Assembly (NCBI GenBank): GCA_002367335.1
Contig: DFBI01000235.1
Coordinates: forward strand, 4,761 to 21,994
DNA length: 17,234 bases
DNA from: Syntrophaceae bacterium UBA3084
GTDB lineage: Bacteria > Desulfobacterota > Syntrophia > Syntrophales > UBA6807
Direction of reading: 5' to 3'
Position 1 is the first letter of the stretch; every line of letters begins with the position of its first letter. Under the pieces are notes generated by a model. The model saw only the letters and a list, made by a program, of their open reading frames with translations, searched no databases and was not told where the DNA came from. Of this stretch, positions 7,558 through 15,278 are shown piece by piece. The translations under genes were made by a program, and so were the position numbers.

Positions 7558-7631
7558 TTTATCATTTTCTTCTTAAGTCTCGGCGTATGCGTAGTGAATA
7601 ATGAGTGAGAACTCTTTAATTTGAAAAGATT

Positions 7632-7660
7632 CCCGGTAGATTCTTTTGCCGGGTTTTTTT
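7632..7660 (+). terminator. Intrinsic terminator/attenuator in the secA leader
   Basis: A 9-bp stem is formed by 7632-7640 and 7645-7653: five C/G pairs (CCCGG/CCGGG), then alternating G-T and A-T pairs, closed by a TTCT loop at 7641-7644. It is followed by seven T at 7654-7660. The secA ribosome site (GAGG, 7663-7666) starts three bases after the T run, so no promoter fits between this terminator and secA. Confidence 0.8.
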
Positions 7661-7671
7661 ATGAGGTATTT

Positions 7672-10197
7672 ATGCTGAATTTTATTCTAAAAAAGTTTAT
7701 TGGAAGTAAAAATGACAGAGAGTTGAAAAGATTATCTTTGTTCCTTGAAGAGATAAACGATCTCGAACCACTAATTATGCCCCTTTCTGATCCTCAACTC
7801 AATGCCAAAACATCATATTTTAAGGAAAAGCTTAAGGATGGTGCTGAGCTTGATGATATCCTGGCGGAAGCGTTTGCCGTTGCCAGAGAAGCGGCGAAAA
7901 GAACGGTAGACATGAGACCATTTGATGTTCAGGTCATAGGAGGCCTTGTTCTGCATGAAGGTAAAATTGCAGAAATGAAAACCGGTGAAGGAAAAACATT
8001 AGCAGCCGCAATGCCTATTTATCTTAACGCGCTTTCCGGCAAGGGTGTTCATGTTATTACCGTAAATGATTATCTGGCGAAGAGAGATGCCGAATGGATG
8101 GGCCCTATATACAAATTTCTGGGTCTTTCCGTGGGAGTCATTATTCATGGTATGAACGATGAAGAAAGAAAAACTGCCTATAATTGTGATATTACGTACG
8201 GTACAAATAATGAATTTGGATTTGATTATCTCAGAGACAACATGAAATTTGACATTGAGGATTATGCTCAGAGGGATTTCAATTATGCTATCGTAGATGA
8301 AGTGGACAGTATTCTCATCGATGAAGCGAGAACACCGCTCATCATATCCGGTCCTTCTGAAGAATCAACGGATAAATATTACAAAATTAACCAGATCATT
8401 CCCCGTTTAAAAAAGGACGAAGATTATACTATTGATGAAGAAAACAGAACCGTTGTACTGACTGAGAATGGCGTTGCAAGGGCAGAAAAATTGCTAAAAG
8501 TGGATAATCTCTATGAACCGAGAAACATGGAGATACTACACCATGTAAACCAGGCGCTCAAGGCGCATACACTGTTCAAAAAAGATGTCGATTACCTTGT
8601 GAAAGAGGGACAGGTTGTCATTGTTGACGAATTCACGGGAAGAGTCATGCCGGGGAGGAGATACAGTGACGGTCTGCACCAGGCGCTGGAGGCAAAGGAA
8701 AGGGTAAAAATAGAAAGGGAAAATCAGACCCTTGCATCTGTAACATTCCAGAATTATTTCAGGATGTACGATAAACTGGCGGGTATGACAGGTACGGCGG
8801 ATACAGAAGCCGTTGAGTTTAAAAATATATATAATCTCGACGTTGTTATTGCCCCTACTAATATGCCGATGATACGAACGGATAATCCTGATGTTATTTA
8901 CAAGACGGAGAAGGAAAAATTTACTGCTGTTATTGATGAAATTAAGGAATTATACAACCAGAAGAGGCCCGTTCTGGTAGGAACAATATCTATTGAAAAG
9001 TCTGAGCTGTTAAGCAAATACCTCAAAAAAACCGGCATTAAGCATAATGTGCTAAATGCTAAGAATCATGAAAGAGAAGCGGAGATAATTACCCAGGCCG
9101 GCCAGCCGGGATCCGTGACAATATCAACGAATATGGCAGGAAGAGGAACGGACATCAAATTAGGCGAAGGCGTGGCCGTGGTTGGCGGACTTCATATCCT
9201 TGGCACGGAAAGACACGAGAGCCGCAGAATAGACAATCAGCTCAGAGGAAGATCGGGAAGGCAGGGAGATAAAGGCTCTTCCCGGTTTTATCTTTCCCTT
9301 GAGGATGACCTTCTAAGGATATTCGGCGCCGAGAGGATTTCGTCCGTGATGGACAGGATAGGCCTGGAAGAAGGCCAGCCCATCGAGCATAAGCTCATAA
9401 GTAAAGCCATTGAAAATGCCCAGAAAAAGGTAGAGGGTCAGAATTATGAGATACGGAAACACCTCCTGGAATATGACGATGTCATGAACAAACAGCGTGA
9501 GGTTATATACGCACAGCGTAAAGAAGTATTGAAAGGAGAATATCTCTGGTCAACTGTTGAGGATATGCTGGAAGAAGTTGTTGATGATATGTCGGCAGAA
9601 TATGTTGATGAAAAGCTCAGACCGGATGAATGGAATCTCAAAGGACTGGGTGACATTGTTTATAAACGATTTGCTTTAAGGCCGAATTTCAGTAAGTTAG
9701 ATGATAACAATGTCATAGATAATGAATATGTTCGTGAAAAAATAAATTCAGGCGTTAAGACCTTGTTGCATGATAAAGAAGAAAAATTCGGTAAGCCTCT
9801 AATGGAGCAGGTGATGAGAATCATCATGCTTCAATCGATAGATGCTCACTGGAAAGATCACCTGCTGGCTATGGATCATCTCAAAGAAGGTATTGGTCTG
9901 AGGGGATACGGTCAGAAAGATCCCAAAAGGGAGTATCAAAAAGAAGGTTATAATATGTTTATGGACATGGTTTATCGAATCAAGGAAGATACCCTTGAAA
10001 AGTTGTGCTGGGTTCAGGTTCAGATGGAAGATGACATAAAACAGGTTCAAAAACCGCAAAGTGAAAACTATATAATGAGTCGTGGTGATAGTGGGTCCTC
10101 ACCCGCCACGGTCAAAAGAAAAGGGGAAAAGATAGGAAGGAATGATCCGTGTCCCTGCGGAAGCGGTAAGAAATATAAAAAGTGCTGTGGAAGATAA
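7672..10197 (+). CDS. secA: Protein translocase ATPase SecA
   Basis: SecA is the motor that drives unfolded preproteins through SecYEG at the cytoplasmic membrane. The protein is 841 residues, normal for the family. Walker A is GEGKT (105-109, Lys108), Walker B/DEAD is DEVD (209-212), followed by IDEARTPLIISG; the helicase C-terminal half has TNMAGRGTDIKLG and the DNQLRGRSGRQGD arginine-finger motif; the tail ends with the zinc-binding SecB/ribosome-contact motif C827-P-C829-x8-C838-C839, the common CC variant of the E. coli CH motif. I place the start at ATG 7672 (MLNFILKKFIGSKNDREL), with GAGG five bases upstream and a normal SecA N-terminus. The frame stays open back to a TTG at 7621, but that would translate through the terminator hairpin. 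argJ follows 14 bases after the stop. Confidence 0.97.
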   Translation: MLNFILKKFIGSKNDRELKRLSLFLEEINDLEPLIMPLSDPQLNAKTSYFKEKLKDGAELDDILAEAFAVAREAAKRTVDMRPFDVQVIGGLVLHEGKIAEMKTGEGKTLAAAMPIYLNALSGKGVHVITVNDYLAKRDAEWMGPIYKFLGLSVGVIIHGMNDEERKTAYNCDITYGTNNEFGFDYLRDNMKFDIEDYAQRDFNYAIVDEVDSILIDEARTPLIISGPSEESTDKYYKINQIIPRLKKDEDYTIDEENRTVVLTENGVARAEKLLKVDNLYEPRNMEILHHVNQALKAHTLFKKDVDYLVKEGQVVIVDEFTGRVMPGRRYSDGLHQALEAKERVKIERENQTLASVTFQNYFRMYDKLAGMTGTADTEAVEFKNIYNLDVVIAPTNMPMIRTDNPDVIYKTEKEKFTAVIDEIKELYNQKRPVLVGTISIEKSELLSKYLKKTGIKHNVLNAKNHEREAEIITQAGQPGSVTISTNMAGRGTDIKLGEGVAVVGGLHILGTERHESRRIDNQLRGRSGRQGDKGSSRFYLSLEDDLLRIFGAERISSVMDRIGLEEGQPIEHKLISKAIENAQKKVEGQNYEIRKHLLEYDDVMNKQREVIYAQRKEVLKGEYLWSTVEDMLEEVVDDMSAEYVDEKLRPDEWNLKGLGDIVYKRFALRPNFSKLDDNNVIDNEYVREKINSGVKTLLHDKEEKFGKPLMEQVMRIIMLQSIDAHWKDHLLAMDHLKEGIGLRGYGQKDPKREYQKEGYNMFMDMVYRIKEDTLEKLCWVQVQMEDDIKQVQKPQSENYIMSRGDSGSSPATVKRKGEKIGRNDPCPCGSGKKYKKCCGR

Positions 10198-10211
10198 GAA
10201 AAAAATGAGCA

Positions 10212-11426
10212 ATGAGTGGGGTCATCTTGATGGTTAGCAATATGGGAATAAAAGTTCCGGGATTCCTTGCCAACGGCATATCCGTCGGCATTAAGAATAG
10301 CGGCGAGAAGGATTTGTCATTGATCTTTTCCGAGGTCCCGGCGAGGGCAGCCGCAGTATTTACGACAAACCGCTTTCCCGCAGCGCCGGTTATTCTCGAT
10401 ATGGAAAGAATGAAAACCGGGTTGGCCCAGGCAATTATTGCCAACAGCGGTAATGCCAATGCTTCAACGGGAAAAGATGGGTATAAAGATGCTGTTGCCA
10501 TGTCAAAAGCTGTTGCTGAGGGGTTGAGAATACGGGAAGATCTCATCTTAGTAGCATCTACCGGGATTATTGGTGAGAAACTTCCCATAAAAAAGATTGT
10601 TGGCGGAATAACAAATCTTGTTGGGGGGTTGCGTGTTAATGGAATCCCATCAGCAGAAAAGGGAATTATGACAACCGACAAAATTCCCAAGATCGAGTGC
10701 CGGAAGTGTTTCATAGGAGAAAAAGAGATTACGATCTGTGGAGTTGCCAAAGGCGCTGGAATGATAGAACCGCATATGGCGACGATGCTTTCGTTCATTA
10801 TGACCGATGTGGATATCGATCAGAATTGTCTGGATAAGGTTTTTAAACAGGCAATAGACAGAAGTTTTAATACAATTACCGTGGATGGATGTATGAGTAC
10901 GAATGATACCGCTATTATTTTAGCCAATGGTATTGCCGGTAACAGAGCTATTACCGGACCATCAAAGGGTATGACGAACTTTAGAAATACCCTTTTCGAT
11001 GTGATGGTTAATCTGGCTAAATCTGTTGTAAAAGATGGTGAAGGCGCGACGAAACTGGTCGAGGTTGTTATTGAAGGCGCCCGGTCTTTGGCCGAAGCAA
11101 AAAAGGTAGCATATAGTTTAGCAAATTCCAATCTGGTCAAAACGGCATTCTTTGGAGCGGATTCGAACTGGGGAAGAATTATTGCCGCTATCGGATCTTC
11201 AGGAGTATCATTACAAACAGATTCGGTAGAGCTTCATTTTGATAGAGTTCCCCTGTTTCTTCATGGAAGGGGTATAAAGGGTAACGAAAAGGAACTGTCA
11301 AAAATAATGGAGAAAGACAATATCCAGGTGTCAGTAAAACTGGGTATGGGTGGGAAATCATTCCGGTTGTATACATCTGACCTTTCTTATGATTATGTAA
11401 AGATAAATGCTCAATATCATATATAA
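10212..11426 (+). CDS. argJ: Glutamate N-acetyltransferase (ornithine acetyltransferase) ArgJ
   Basis: ArgJ transfers the acetyl group of N-acetylornithine to glutamate, recycling it in arginine synthesis; some members also use acetyl-CoA. The 404-residue precursor self-cleaves before the threonine of the A-T-M-L motif, here Thr191 in EPHMATMLSF, giving alpha and beta chains; this residue is also the nucleophile. Supporting motifs: VFTTNRFPAAPV, AIIANSGNANASTG, VASTGIIGEKLP, CGVAKGAGMI, TVDGCMSTND, KDGEGATKLVEV and FGADSNWGRIIAA. Whether it is mono- or bifunctional cannot be read from the sequence. Start is uncertain: ATG 10212 has little ribosome site; ATG 10230 has GGGG eight bases before it and gives MVSNMGIKVPGF, closer to usual lengths. 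No other arginine gene is in view, so it probably rides on secA transcription. Confidence 0.95.
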   Translation: MSGVILMVSNMGIKVPGFLANGISVGIKNSGEKDLSLIFSEVPARAAAVFTTNRFPAAPVILDMERMKTGLAQAIIANSGNANASTGKDGYKDAVAMSKAVAEGLRIREDLILVASTGIIGEKLPIKKIVGGITNLVGGLRVNGIPSAEKGIMTTDKIPKIECRKCFIGEKEITICGVAKGAGMIEPHMATMLSFIMTDVDIDQNCLDKVFKQAIDRSFNTITVDGCMSTNDTAIILANGIAGNRAITGPSKGMTNFRNTLFDVMVNLAKSVVKDGEGATKLVEVVIEGARSLAEAKKVAYSLANSNLVKTAFFGADSNWGRIIAAIGSSGVSLQTDSVELHFDRVPLFLHGRGIKGNEKELSKIMEKDNIQVSVKLGMGGKSFRLYTSDLSYDYVKINAQYHI

Positions 11427-11627
11427 GGGGCCAAGGGTTAAGGGCTAAAGACTGAAGGTTTTCGCTTGATTATTTATGCTTTATGTGTTACTTGCCGAGC
11501 GCTTTTGTAGTCAATTAATTTTCATTAACTTAAAACACACATCCTTTGATTGTAACGGTGTTGCTTTGTTAAAAGCCCCGTTTCAAGAAGACGAGGGTGG
11601 AGGAAAAAACAACTAAAGGAGAGTTTT
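11427..11627 (+). promoter_or_regulatory. argJ-rpsB intergenic region, rpsB leader
   Basis: This gap of 201 bases starts with a purine heptad array (listed separately), then AT-rich sequence where the rpsB promoter should lie; the best match is TTGATT (11546-11551), 17 bases, TTAAAA (11569-11574), which is weak. A six-base stem with one bulge (GCCCCGT region 11576-11581 with 11591-11597) precedes the AAAGGAGA ribosome site. rpsB leaders are autoregulated by S2 in some bacteria; I see no conserved structure that proves it here. No T-run terminator follows argJ. Confidence 0.3.
11433..11460 (+). repeat. Short purine-rich 7-bp repeat array after argJ
   Basis: Four in-phase heptads are present: AAGGGTT, AAGGGCT, AAAGACT, GAAGGTT. 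They begin seven bases after the argJ stop. They match the consensus and orientation of the array at 4392-4454. Confidence 0.7.
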
Positions 11628-12470
11628 ATGGCACATGTTACGATGAAAATGTTACTTGAAGCCGGAGTCCACTTCGGACATCAAACGAACAGGTGGAATC
11701 CAAAGATGAAGCCGTACATATTTGGTGCGAGGAATGGCATTTATATTATTGACTTACAGCAAACGGTAGGTATGTTTGAAATTGCTTACAACTTTGTGGT
11801 TGACCTGGTTGCTTCCTCGAAGGATGTCTTATTTGTGGGTACTAAAAGACAGGCTCAGGAATCTATTGAGAACGAAGCACAAAGGTGCGGTATGTCATAC
11901 GTCAGTCAGAGGTGGCTTGGGGGAATGCTTACCAATTTCAATACGATAAAGCGAAGCATCGATAAGTTAAACAATCTTGAAAAGATGTTTGAAGATGAAA
12001 GTATTAATGCGTTTCCAAAGAAGGAAATACTTGGGCTCCAGAGGGAACGGGATAAACTTGAGAAAGTACTGGGCGGCATAAGAAATATGACCGATCTTCC
12101 AGGAGTTGTTTTTATTGTCGATCCGAGAAAGGAGCTTATTGCTGTAAAAGAAGCCAGGAAATTAAATATTCCTATAATTGCTGTCGTTGATACAAATTGC
12201 GATCCTGACGATATAGACTTTATTATCCCCGGCAACGATGATGCCATAAGGGCCATAAAATTATTTTCTTCAAAAGTTGCGGATGCCGTTATCCAGGGCA
12301 AGGAACGTTTCGAAGAGATGATCCAGGCCGAGAGCGATAAAAAAGAGATATTAGAAATGCCGGGTGAAGATTTGGAAACTGATATTCCCGAAAGTATTGA
12401 AACAAAAGAAGAGGAATTAAATATATCGGAAGCATCCGAAAGTGAAAAGAATAACGAGGAGGTAAAATAA
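11628..12470 (+). CDS. rpsB: 30S ribosomal protein S2
   Basis: S2 binds the small subunit between head and body and helps dock S1. The protein is 280 residues; the conserved body spans ~1-228 with the hallmark N-terminus LLEAGVHFGHQTNRWNPKM, then DLQQTV, VGTKRQAQ, RWLGGMLTNF and the DTNCDPDDIDFIIPGNDDA motif. The last ~50 residues are an acidic, low-complexity tail (rich in E, D, S, N), a variable region in S2 proteins. ATG at 11628 has AAAGGAGA at ideal spacing, as expected for a highly expressed gene. It is first of rpsB-tsf-pyrH-frr; its last codons contain the ribosome site for tsf. Confidence 0.97.
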   Translation: MAHVTMKMLLEAGVHFGHQTNRWNPKMKPYIFGARNGIYIIDLQQTVGMFEIAYNFVVDLVASSKDVLFVGTKRQAQESIENEAQRCGMSYVSQRWLGGMLTNFNTIKRSIDKLNNLEKMFEDESINAFPKKEILGLQRERDKLEKVLGGIRNMTDLPGVVFIVDPRKELIAVKEARKLNIPIIAVVDTNCDPDDIDFIIPGNDDAIRAIKLFSSKVADAVIQGKERFEEMIQAESDKKEILEMPGEDLETDIPESIETKEEELNISEASESEKNNEEVK

Positions 12471-12472
12471 CA

Positions 12473-13072
12473 TTGGGTATTTCAGCATCTCAGGTAAAGG
12501 AATTAAGAAATAAAACCAACGCCGGCATGATGGATTGTAAAGAAGCGTTGAAATCTTCCGGTGGTGATTTTGATAAGGCCGTCGAATATTTGAGGAAAAA
12601 GGGATTATCAGCGGCGACGAAAAGATCGTCTAAGTCAGTCAAAGATGGCGCTGTTTCCTCGTACATTCATATGCAGGGGAAAATAGGGGTATTAGTTGAA
12701 GTCAATTGCGAGACTGATTTTGTCGCCAGAACGGATGATTTCCAGACATTGACTAAAGATATTGCAATGCACATAGCAGCGACAAATCCGTCTTATTTAA
12801 ACTCTGATGATATTCCCGGGAATGTATTAGAAAGCGAGAAGCACATTTATAAGGAACAGGCATTAGCCGAAGGGAAACCTGAGAAAATAATAGACAGGAT
12901 CATTCAGGGGAAACTCAATAAATATTATGAAGAGGTATGTCTTTTAAATCAGAAGTTTGTTAAAGATACTGATATTACCATTGAGACATTAATCAGCAAT
13001 ATGATAGCAAAAACTGGAGAGAATATTGTGCTGAGGCGATTTGCCAGATTCCAGTTGGGTGAAGATATATAA
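12473..13072 (+). CDS. tsf: Elongation factor Ts, short form
   Basis: EF-Ts is the guanine-nucleotide exchange factor of EF-Tu. It starts with TTG two bases after the rpsB stop; a strong GAGGAGGT (12456-12463) lies inside the rpsB end, so translation is probably coupled. The N-terminal UBA-like domain (KELRNKTNAGMMDCKEAL) is followed by the EF-Tu-contacting motif CETDFVAR (79-86, with Asp82-Phe83) and a single compact core domain. At 199 residues it is the short type (about 200 residues) rather than the 283-residue E. coli form with duplicated core. No residue expected for nucleotide exchange is missing. Confidence 0.96.
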   Translation: MGISASQVKELRNKTNAGMMDCKEALKSSGGDFDKAVEYLRKKGLSAATKRSSKSVKDGAVSSYIHMQGKIGVLVEVNCETDFVARTDDFQTLTKDIAMHIAATNPSYLNSDDIPGNVLESEKHIYKEQALAEGKPEKIIDRIIQGKLNKYYEEVCLLNQKFVKDTDITIETLISNMIAKTGENIVLRRFARFQLGEDI

Positions 13073-13078
13073 AAAACG

Positions 13079-13801
13079 ATGGACAAACCAATCTATAAAA
13101 GAGTTCTTTTAAAATTGAGCGGTGAGGCTTTCCTCGGAAGAAATTCTTTTGGAATCGACATCAATGTTGTTAAATTGATAGCAAGTGAAATAAAGGAGAT
13201 ATTGAACCTTGGTGTTCAGATAGCCATCGTGATCGGCGGGGGGAATATATTTCGCGGTATTCAAATGAGTGCTGAAGGAATGGACAGGGCTTCTGCCGAC
13301 TATATGGGTATGCTGGCTACTGTGATGAACAGTCTCGCGCTAAGCAATTTCCTTCATAGTATCGGCGTTGCCACAAGGGTTCAAACCGCCATAGAAATGA
13401 AGGAAGTAGCTGAATCGTTTATTCTGGGCAGAGCTCTCAGGCATTTGGAAAAGGGCAGAGTGGTAATTTTTGCTGCCGGCACCGGTAATCCCTATTTTAC
13501 AACAGATACGGCAGCATCACTGAGGGCAATGGAGATAAAGGCTGATGTGATGCTGAAGGCTACCAGAGTGGATGGTGTCTATGACAAAGATCCTGTTATA
13601 TACAGTGAGGCAAAAATGTTTGATAAAATTAGTTATACCGATGTATTAACTAGTAATCTTAAAGTGATGGATTCAACAGCGATCTCTATGTGCAGGGATA
13701 ATAATTTGCCCGTTATAGTATTTAATATCGAGACAGAGGGAAACATAAAGAGGGTTGTTTGTGGTAAATCAATAGGAACGGTTGTGGGAGTGGAAACATG
13801 A
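13079..13801 (+). CDS. pyrH: Uridylate (UMP) kinase
   Basis: PyrH phosphorylates UMP to UDP with ATP as a hexamer of the amino-acid kinase fold, feeding all pyrimidine nucleotide and UDP-sugar synthesis. The protein is 240 residues, standard length. Motifs: LLKLSGEA (10-17, phosphate-binding Lys12), GGGNIFRG (53-60), DRASADYMGMLATVMN, and TGNPYFTTDTAASLRA. The start is six bases after the tsf stop, and only a weak ribosome site (GAAGA) is visible, so it probably depends on coupling to tsf. Its stop overlaps the frr start by four bases (ATGA). Confidence 0.97.
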   Translation: MDKPIYKRVLLKLSGEAFLGRNSFGIDINVVKLIASEIKEILNLGVQIAIVIGGGNIFRGIQMSAEGMDRASADYMGMLATVMNSLALSNFLHSIGVATRVQTAIEMKEVAESFILGRALRHLEKGRVVIFAAGTGNPYFTTDTAASLRAMEIKADVMLKATRVDGVYDKDPVIYSEAKMFDKISYTDVLTSNLKVMDSTAISMCRDNNLPVIVFNIETEGNIKRVVCGKSIGTVVGVET

Positions 13802-14355
13802 AGGATTTGATTTTTGAGGAACTAAAAGAGAATTTGGAAAAGCATATTCGATTTCTCGGAAAAATGTTCAATAAGGTGAGGACCGGCAGAGCTTCCGCCT
13901 CTCTTCTTGATGGCACAAAGGTCGAATATTATGGAGCGATGACGCCACTTAACCAGGTCGCGACGATTTCAGTTCCCGAAAGTCAGCTTATTGTAATTTC
14001 TCCCTGGGACAGCAATGCCATTGTGAATATCGAGAAGGCCATACAAAAATCGGAACTTTCATTAGTACCTACAAATGATGGGAAGGTAATACGAATTTCT
14101 ATTCCCCCTTTAACGGAAGAGCGAAGGAAAGAATTGGTAAAAGTCGTCAAGAAAATGGCCGAAGAGTGTAAGGTAAATATTCGAAATTCAAGAAGGGATA
14201 CGAACAACCAGCTTAAGAACCTGAAGAAAGATGGTGAAATATCGGAGGATAATTTACATGACCACCAGGGTGACGTGCAGAAAATTACCGATGATTATAT
14301 AAAGAAAACGGATGAGGTCCTTTCTGTGAAAGAACAGGAAATCATGGAAATATAA
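13798..14355 (+). CDS. frr: Ribosome recycling factor
   Basis: RRF splits post-termination ribosomes together with EF-G. The protein is 185 residues, the standard length, with the conserved N-terminal helix motif KVRTGRAS, the beta-domain YYGAMTPLNQVATISVPE, and the C-terminal helical LTEERRKELVK and RNSRRDTNNQLK segments. The C-terminal half of the last helix is slightly unusual (LHDHQGDVQKITDDYI) but in register. ATGA overlap with pyrH indicates translational coupling. A strong terminator lies 36 bases after the stop, so it ends its operon. Confidence 0.97.
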   Translation: MKDLIFEELKENLEKHIRFLGKMFNKVRTGRASASLLDGTKVEYYGAMTPLNQVATISVPESQLIVISPWDSNAIVNIEKAIQKSELSLVPTNDGKVIRISIPPLTEERRKELVKVVKKMAEECKVNIRNSRRDTNNQLKNLKKDGEISEDNLHDHQGDVQKITDDYIKKTDEVLSVKEQEIMEI

Positions 14356-14391
14356 TAACATGCTGTTTCTTGCAGTAATAAATTAGCCCAG

Positions 14392-14415
14392 GGGAACCTT
14401 CCGGTTCCCTTTTTT
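14392..14415 (+). terminator. Intrinsic terminator after frr
   Basis: A perfect 7-bp stem, GGGAACC (14392-14398) with GGTTCCC (14403-14409), has a TTCC loop and is followed by six T. It closes the rpsB-frr operon. uppS begins 92 bases later, so it should have its own promoter in that gap. Confidence 0.9.
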
Positions 14416-14507
14416 GTTTGCCTAAAGATACCTTGAAAATGTAAGCGCCCTATGGTACGGAACTTATTTAAAATCTTAGTTTTTGTAAGTATCAATCGCG
14501 AATCAGG
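14416..14507 (+). promoter_or_regulatory. Gap that should hold the uppS promoter
   Basis: After the frr terminator, a TAAAAT box (14469-14474, five of six matches to the -10 consensus) lies 34 bases before the uppS start, but its expected -35 position is poor; TTGAAA at 14433-14438 is 30 bases upstream, too far for a normal pair. The location is forced by the terminator; the exact promoter is not resolved. Confidence 0.3.
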
Positions 14508-15266
14508 ATGAACAGAATTGACAAAGATAAACTCCCCCGGCACATAGCCATCATTATGGACGGCAACGGAAGGTGGGCCACAAAAAATGCCTTAAGGAGA
14601 ATAGTGGGGCACAGAAAAGGCACCGAGGCTGTTCGGAAAGTAGTAAGAAAGTGTAGCAAAATTGGCATTGAATACCTTACACTCTATGCTTTTTCTGTTG
14701 AAAACTGGAGCCGACCGGAAAGGGAGGTAAAGGCATTAATGTCTCTTCTTGAAGAATTTCTCACTTCAGAGCTTCGGGAGATGCTCGTTAATGATATCAG
14801 GTTGACAACAATAGGTGACATTGATGCATTATCCGGAAAGGTGAAAAAAGCGCTTTATGAAGCAATCGAAAAAACATCTGCAAACGGTGGAATGACTTTA
14901 GCCCTTGCACTCAGTTACGGCGGCAGGGATGAGATTGTCGAAGCCGTGAATCGAATACTGCAGGATAGTAAAGATGACAGGATCGAAGGAAAAGAGATAA
15001 CAAAGGAGATATTTGCAGATTATTTATATACGACAGGTATACCTGATCCCGATCTGCTCATCAGAACGAGTGGGGAATACAGGTTAAGTAACTTCCTTTT
15101 ATGGCAATCAGCTTATACGGAATTATATTTTATTGATGTTTTATGGCCGGACTTTTCCGAAGAGAACCTCGTTGACATTATTGTCGACTATCAACACAGG
15201 GAGAGGCGATTCGGCTTGACGAGCGATCAGTTGATCTGGAGGAAAAAGGATCAAGGAACAAAGTAA
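14508..15266 (+). CDS. uppS: Isoprenyl transferase (undecaprenyl diphosphate synthase)
   Basis: UppS makes the C55 cis-polyprenyl diphosphate carrier for peptidoglycan and other envelope polymers by adding isopentenyl units to farnesyl diphosphate. The protein is 252 residues, typical. Motifs: HIAIIMDGNGRWA with catalytic Asp18, GHRKGTEAVR, LYAFSVENWSRP, and the C-terminal DLLIRTSGEYRLSNFLLWQ and AYTELYF. The last six residues (KDQGTK) are encoded by the purine heptad repeat and look like an added tail rather than family sequence. The start ATG has only a weak ribosome site. It lies four bases before cdsA. Confidence 0.96.
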   Translation: MNRIDKDKLPRHIAIIMDGNGRWATKNALRRIVGHRKGTEAVRKVVRKCSKIGIEYLTLYAFSVENWSRPEREVKALMSLLEEFLTSELREMLVNDIRLTTIGDIDALSGKVKKALYEAIEKTSANGGMTLALALSYGGRDEIVEAVNRILQDSKDDRIEGKEITKEIFADYLYTTGIPDPDLLIRTSGEYRLSNFLLWQSAYTELYFIDVLWPDFSEENLVDIIVDYQHRERRFGLTSDQLIWRKKDQGTK

Positions 15267-15278
15267 AAGGATGAAGGA
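15244..15278 (+). repeat. Purine-rich 7-bp repeat spanning the uppS end and cdsA start
   Basis: Five in-phase heptads are present: AAAAGGA, TCAAGGA, ACAAAGT, AAAAGGA, TGAAGGA. They run through the uppS stop codon and the first cdsA ATG. They match the unit of the arrays at 4392-4454 and 11433-11460 and supply AAGGA ribosome sites for cdsA. Confidence 0.7.

Noticed and set aside
7621..7671. N-terminal extension of SecA from TTG 7621
   Set aside because: It would translate through the terminator hairpin, has no ribosome site, and the 7672 start gives the normal SecA N-terminus.
10112..10798. 228-residue antisense reading frame opposite secA/argJ
   Set aside because: It lies wholly opposite strongly recognisable coding sequence, has no recognisable domain, and reflects codon bias of the sense genes.
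11500..11627. Riboswitch or conserved S2 leader before rpsB
   Set aside because: Only a small bulged stem is visible; I cannot match a known aptamer or S2-binding leader from sequence alone.
11906..12301. 131-residue antisense reading frame in rpsB
   Set aside because: It is the shadow of the conserved S2 coding frame, with serine-rich, low-information composition.
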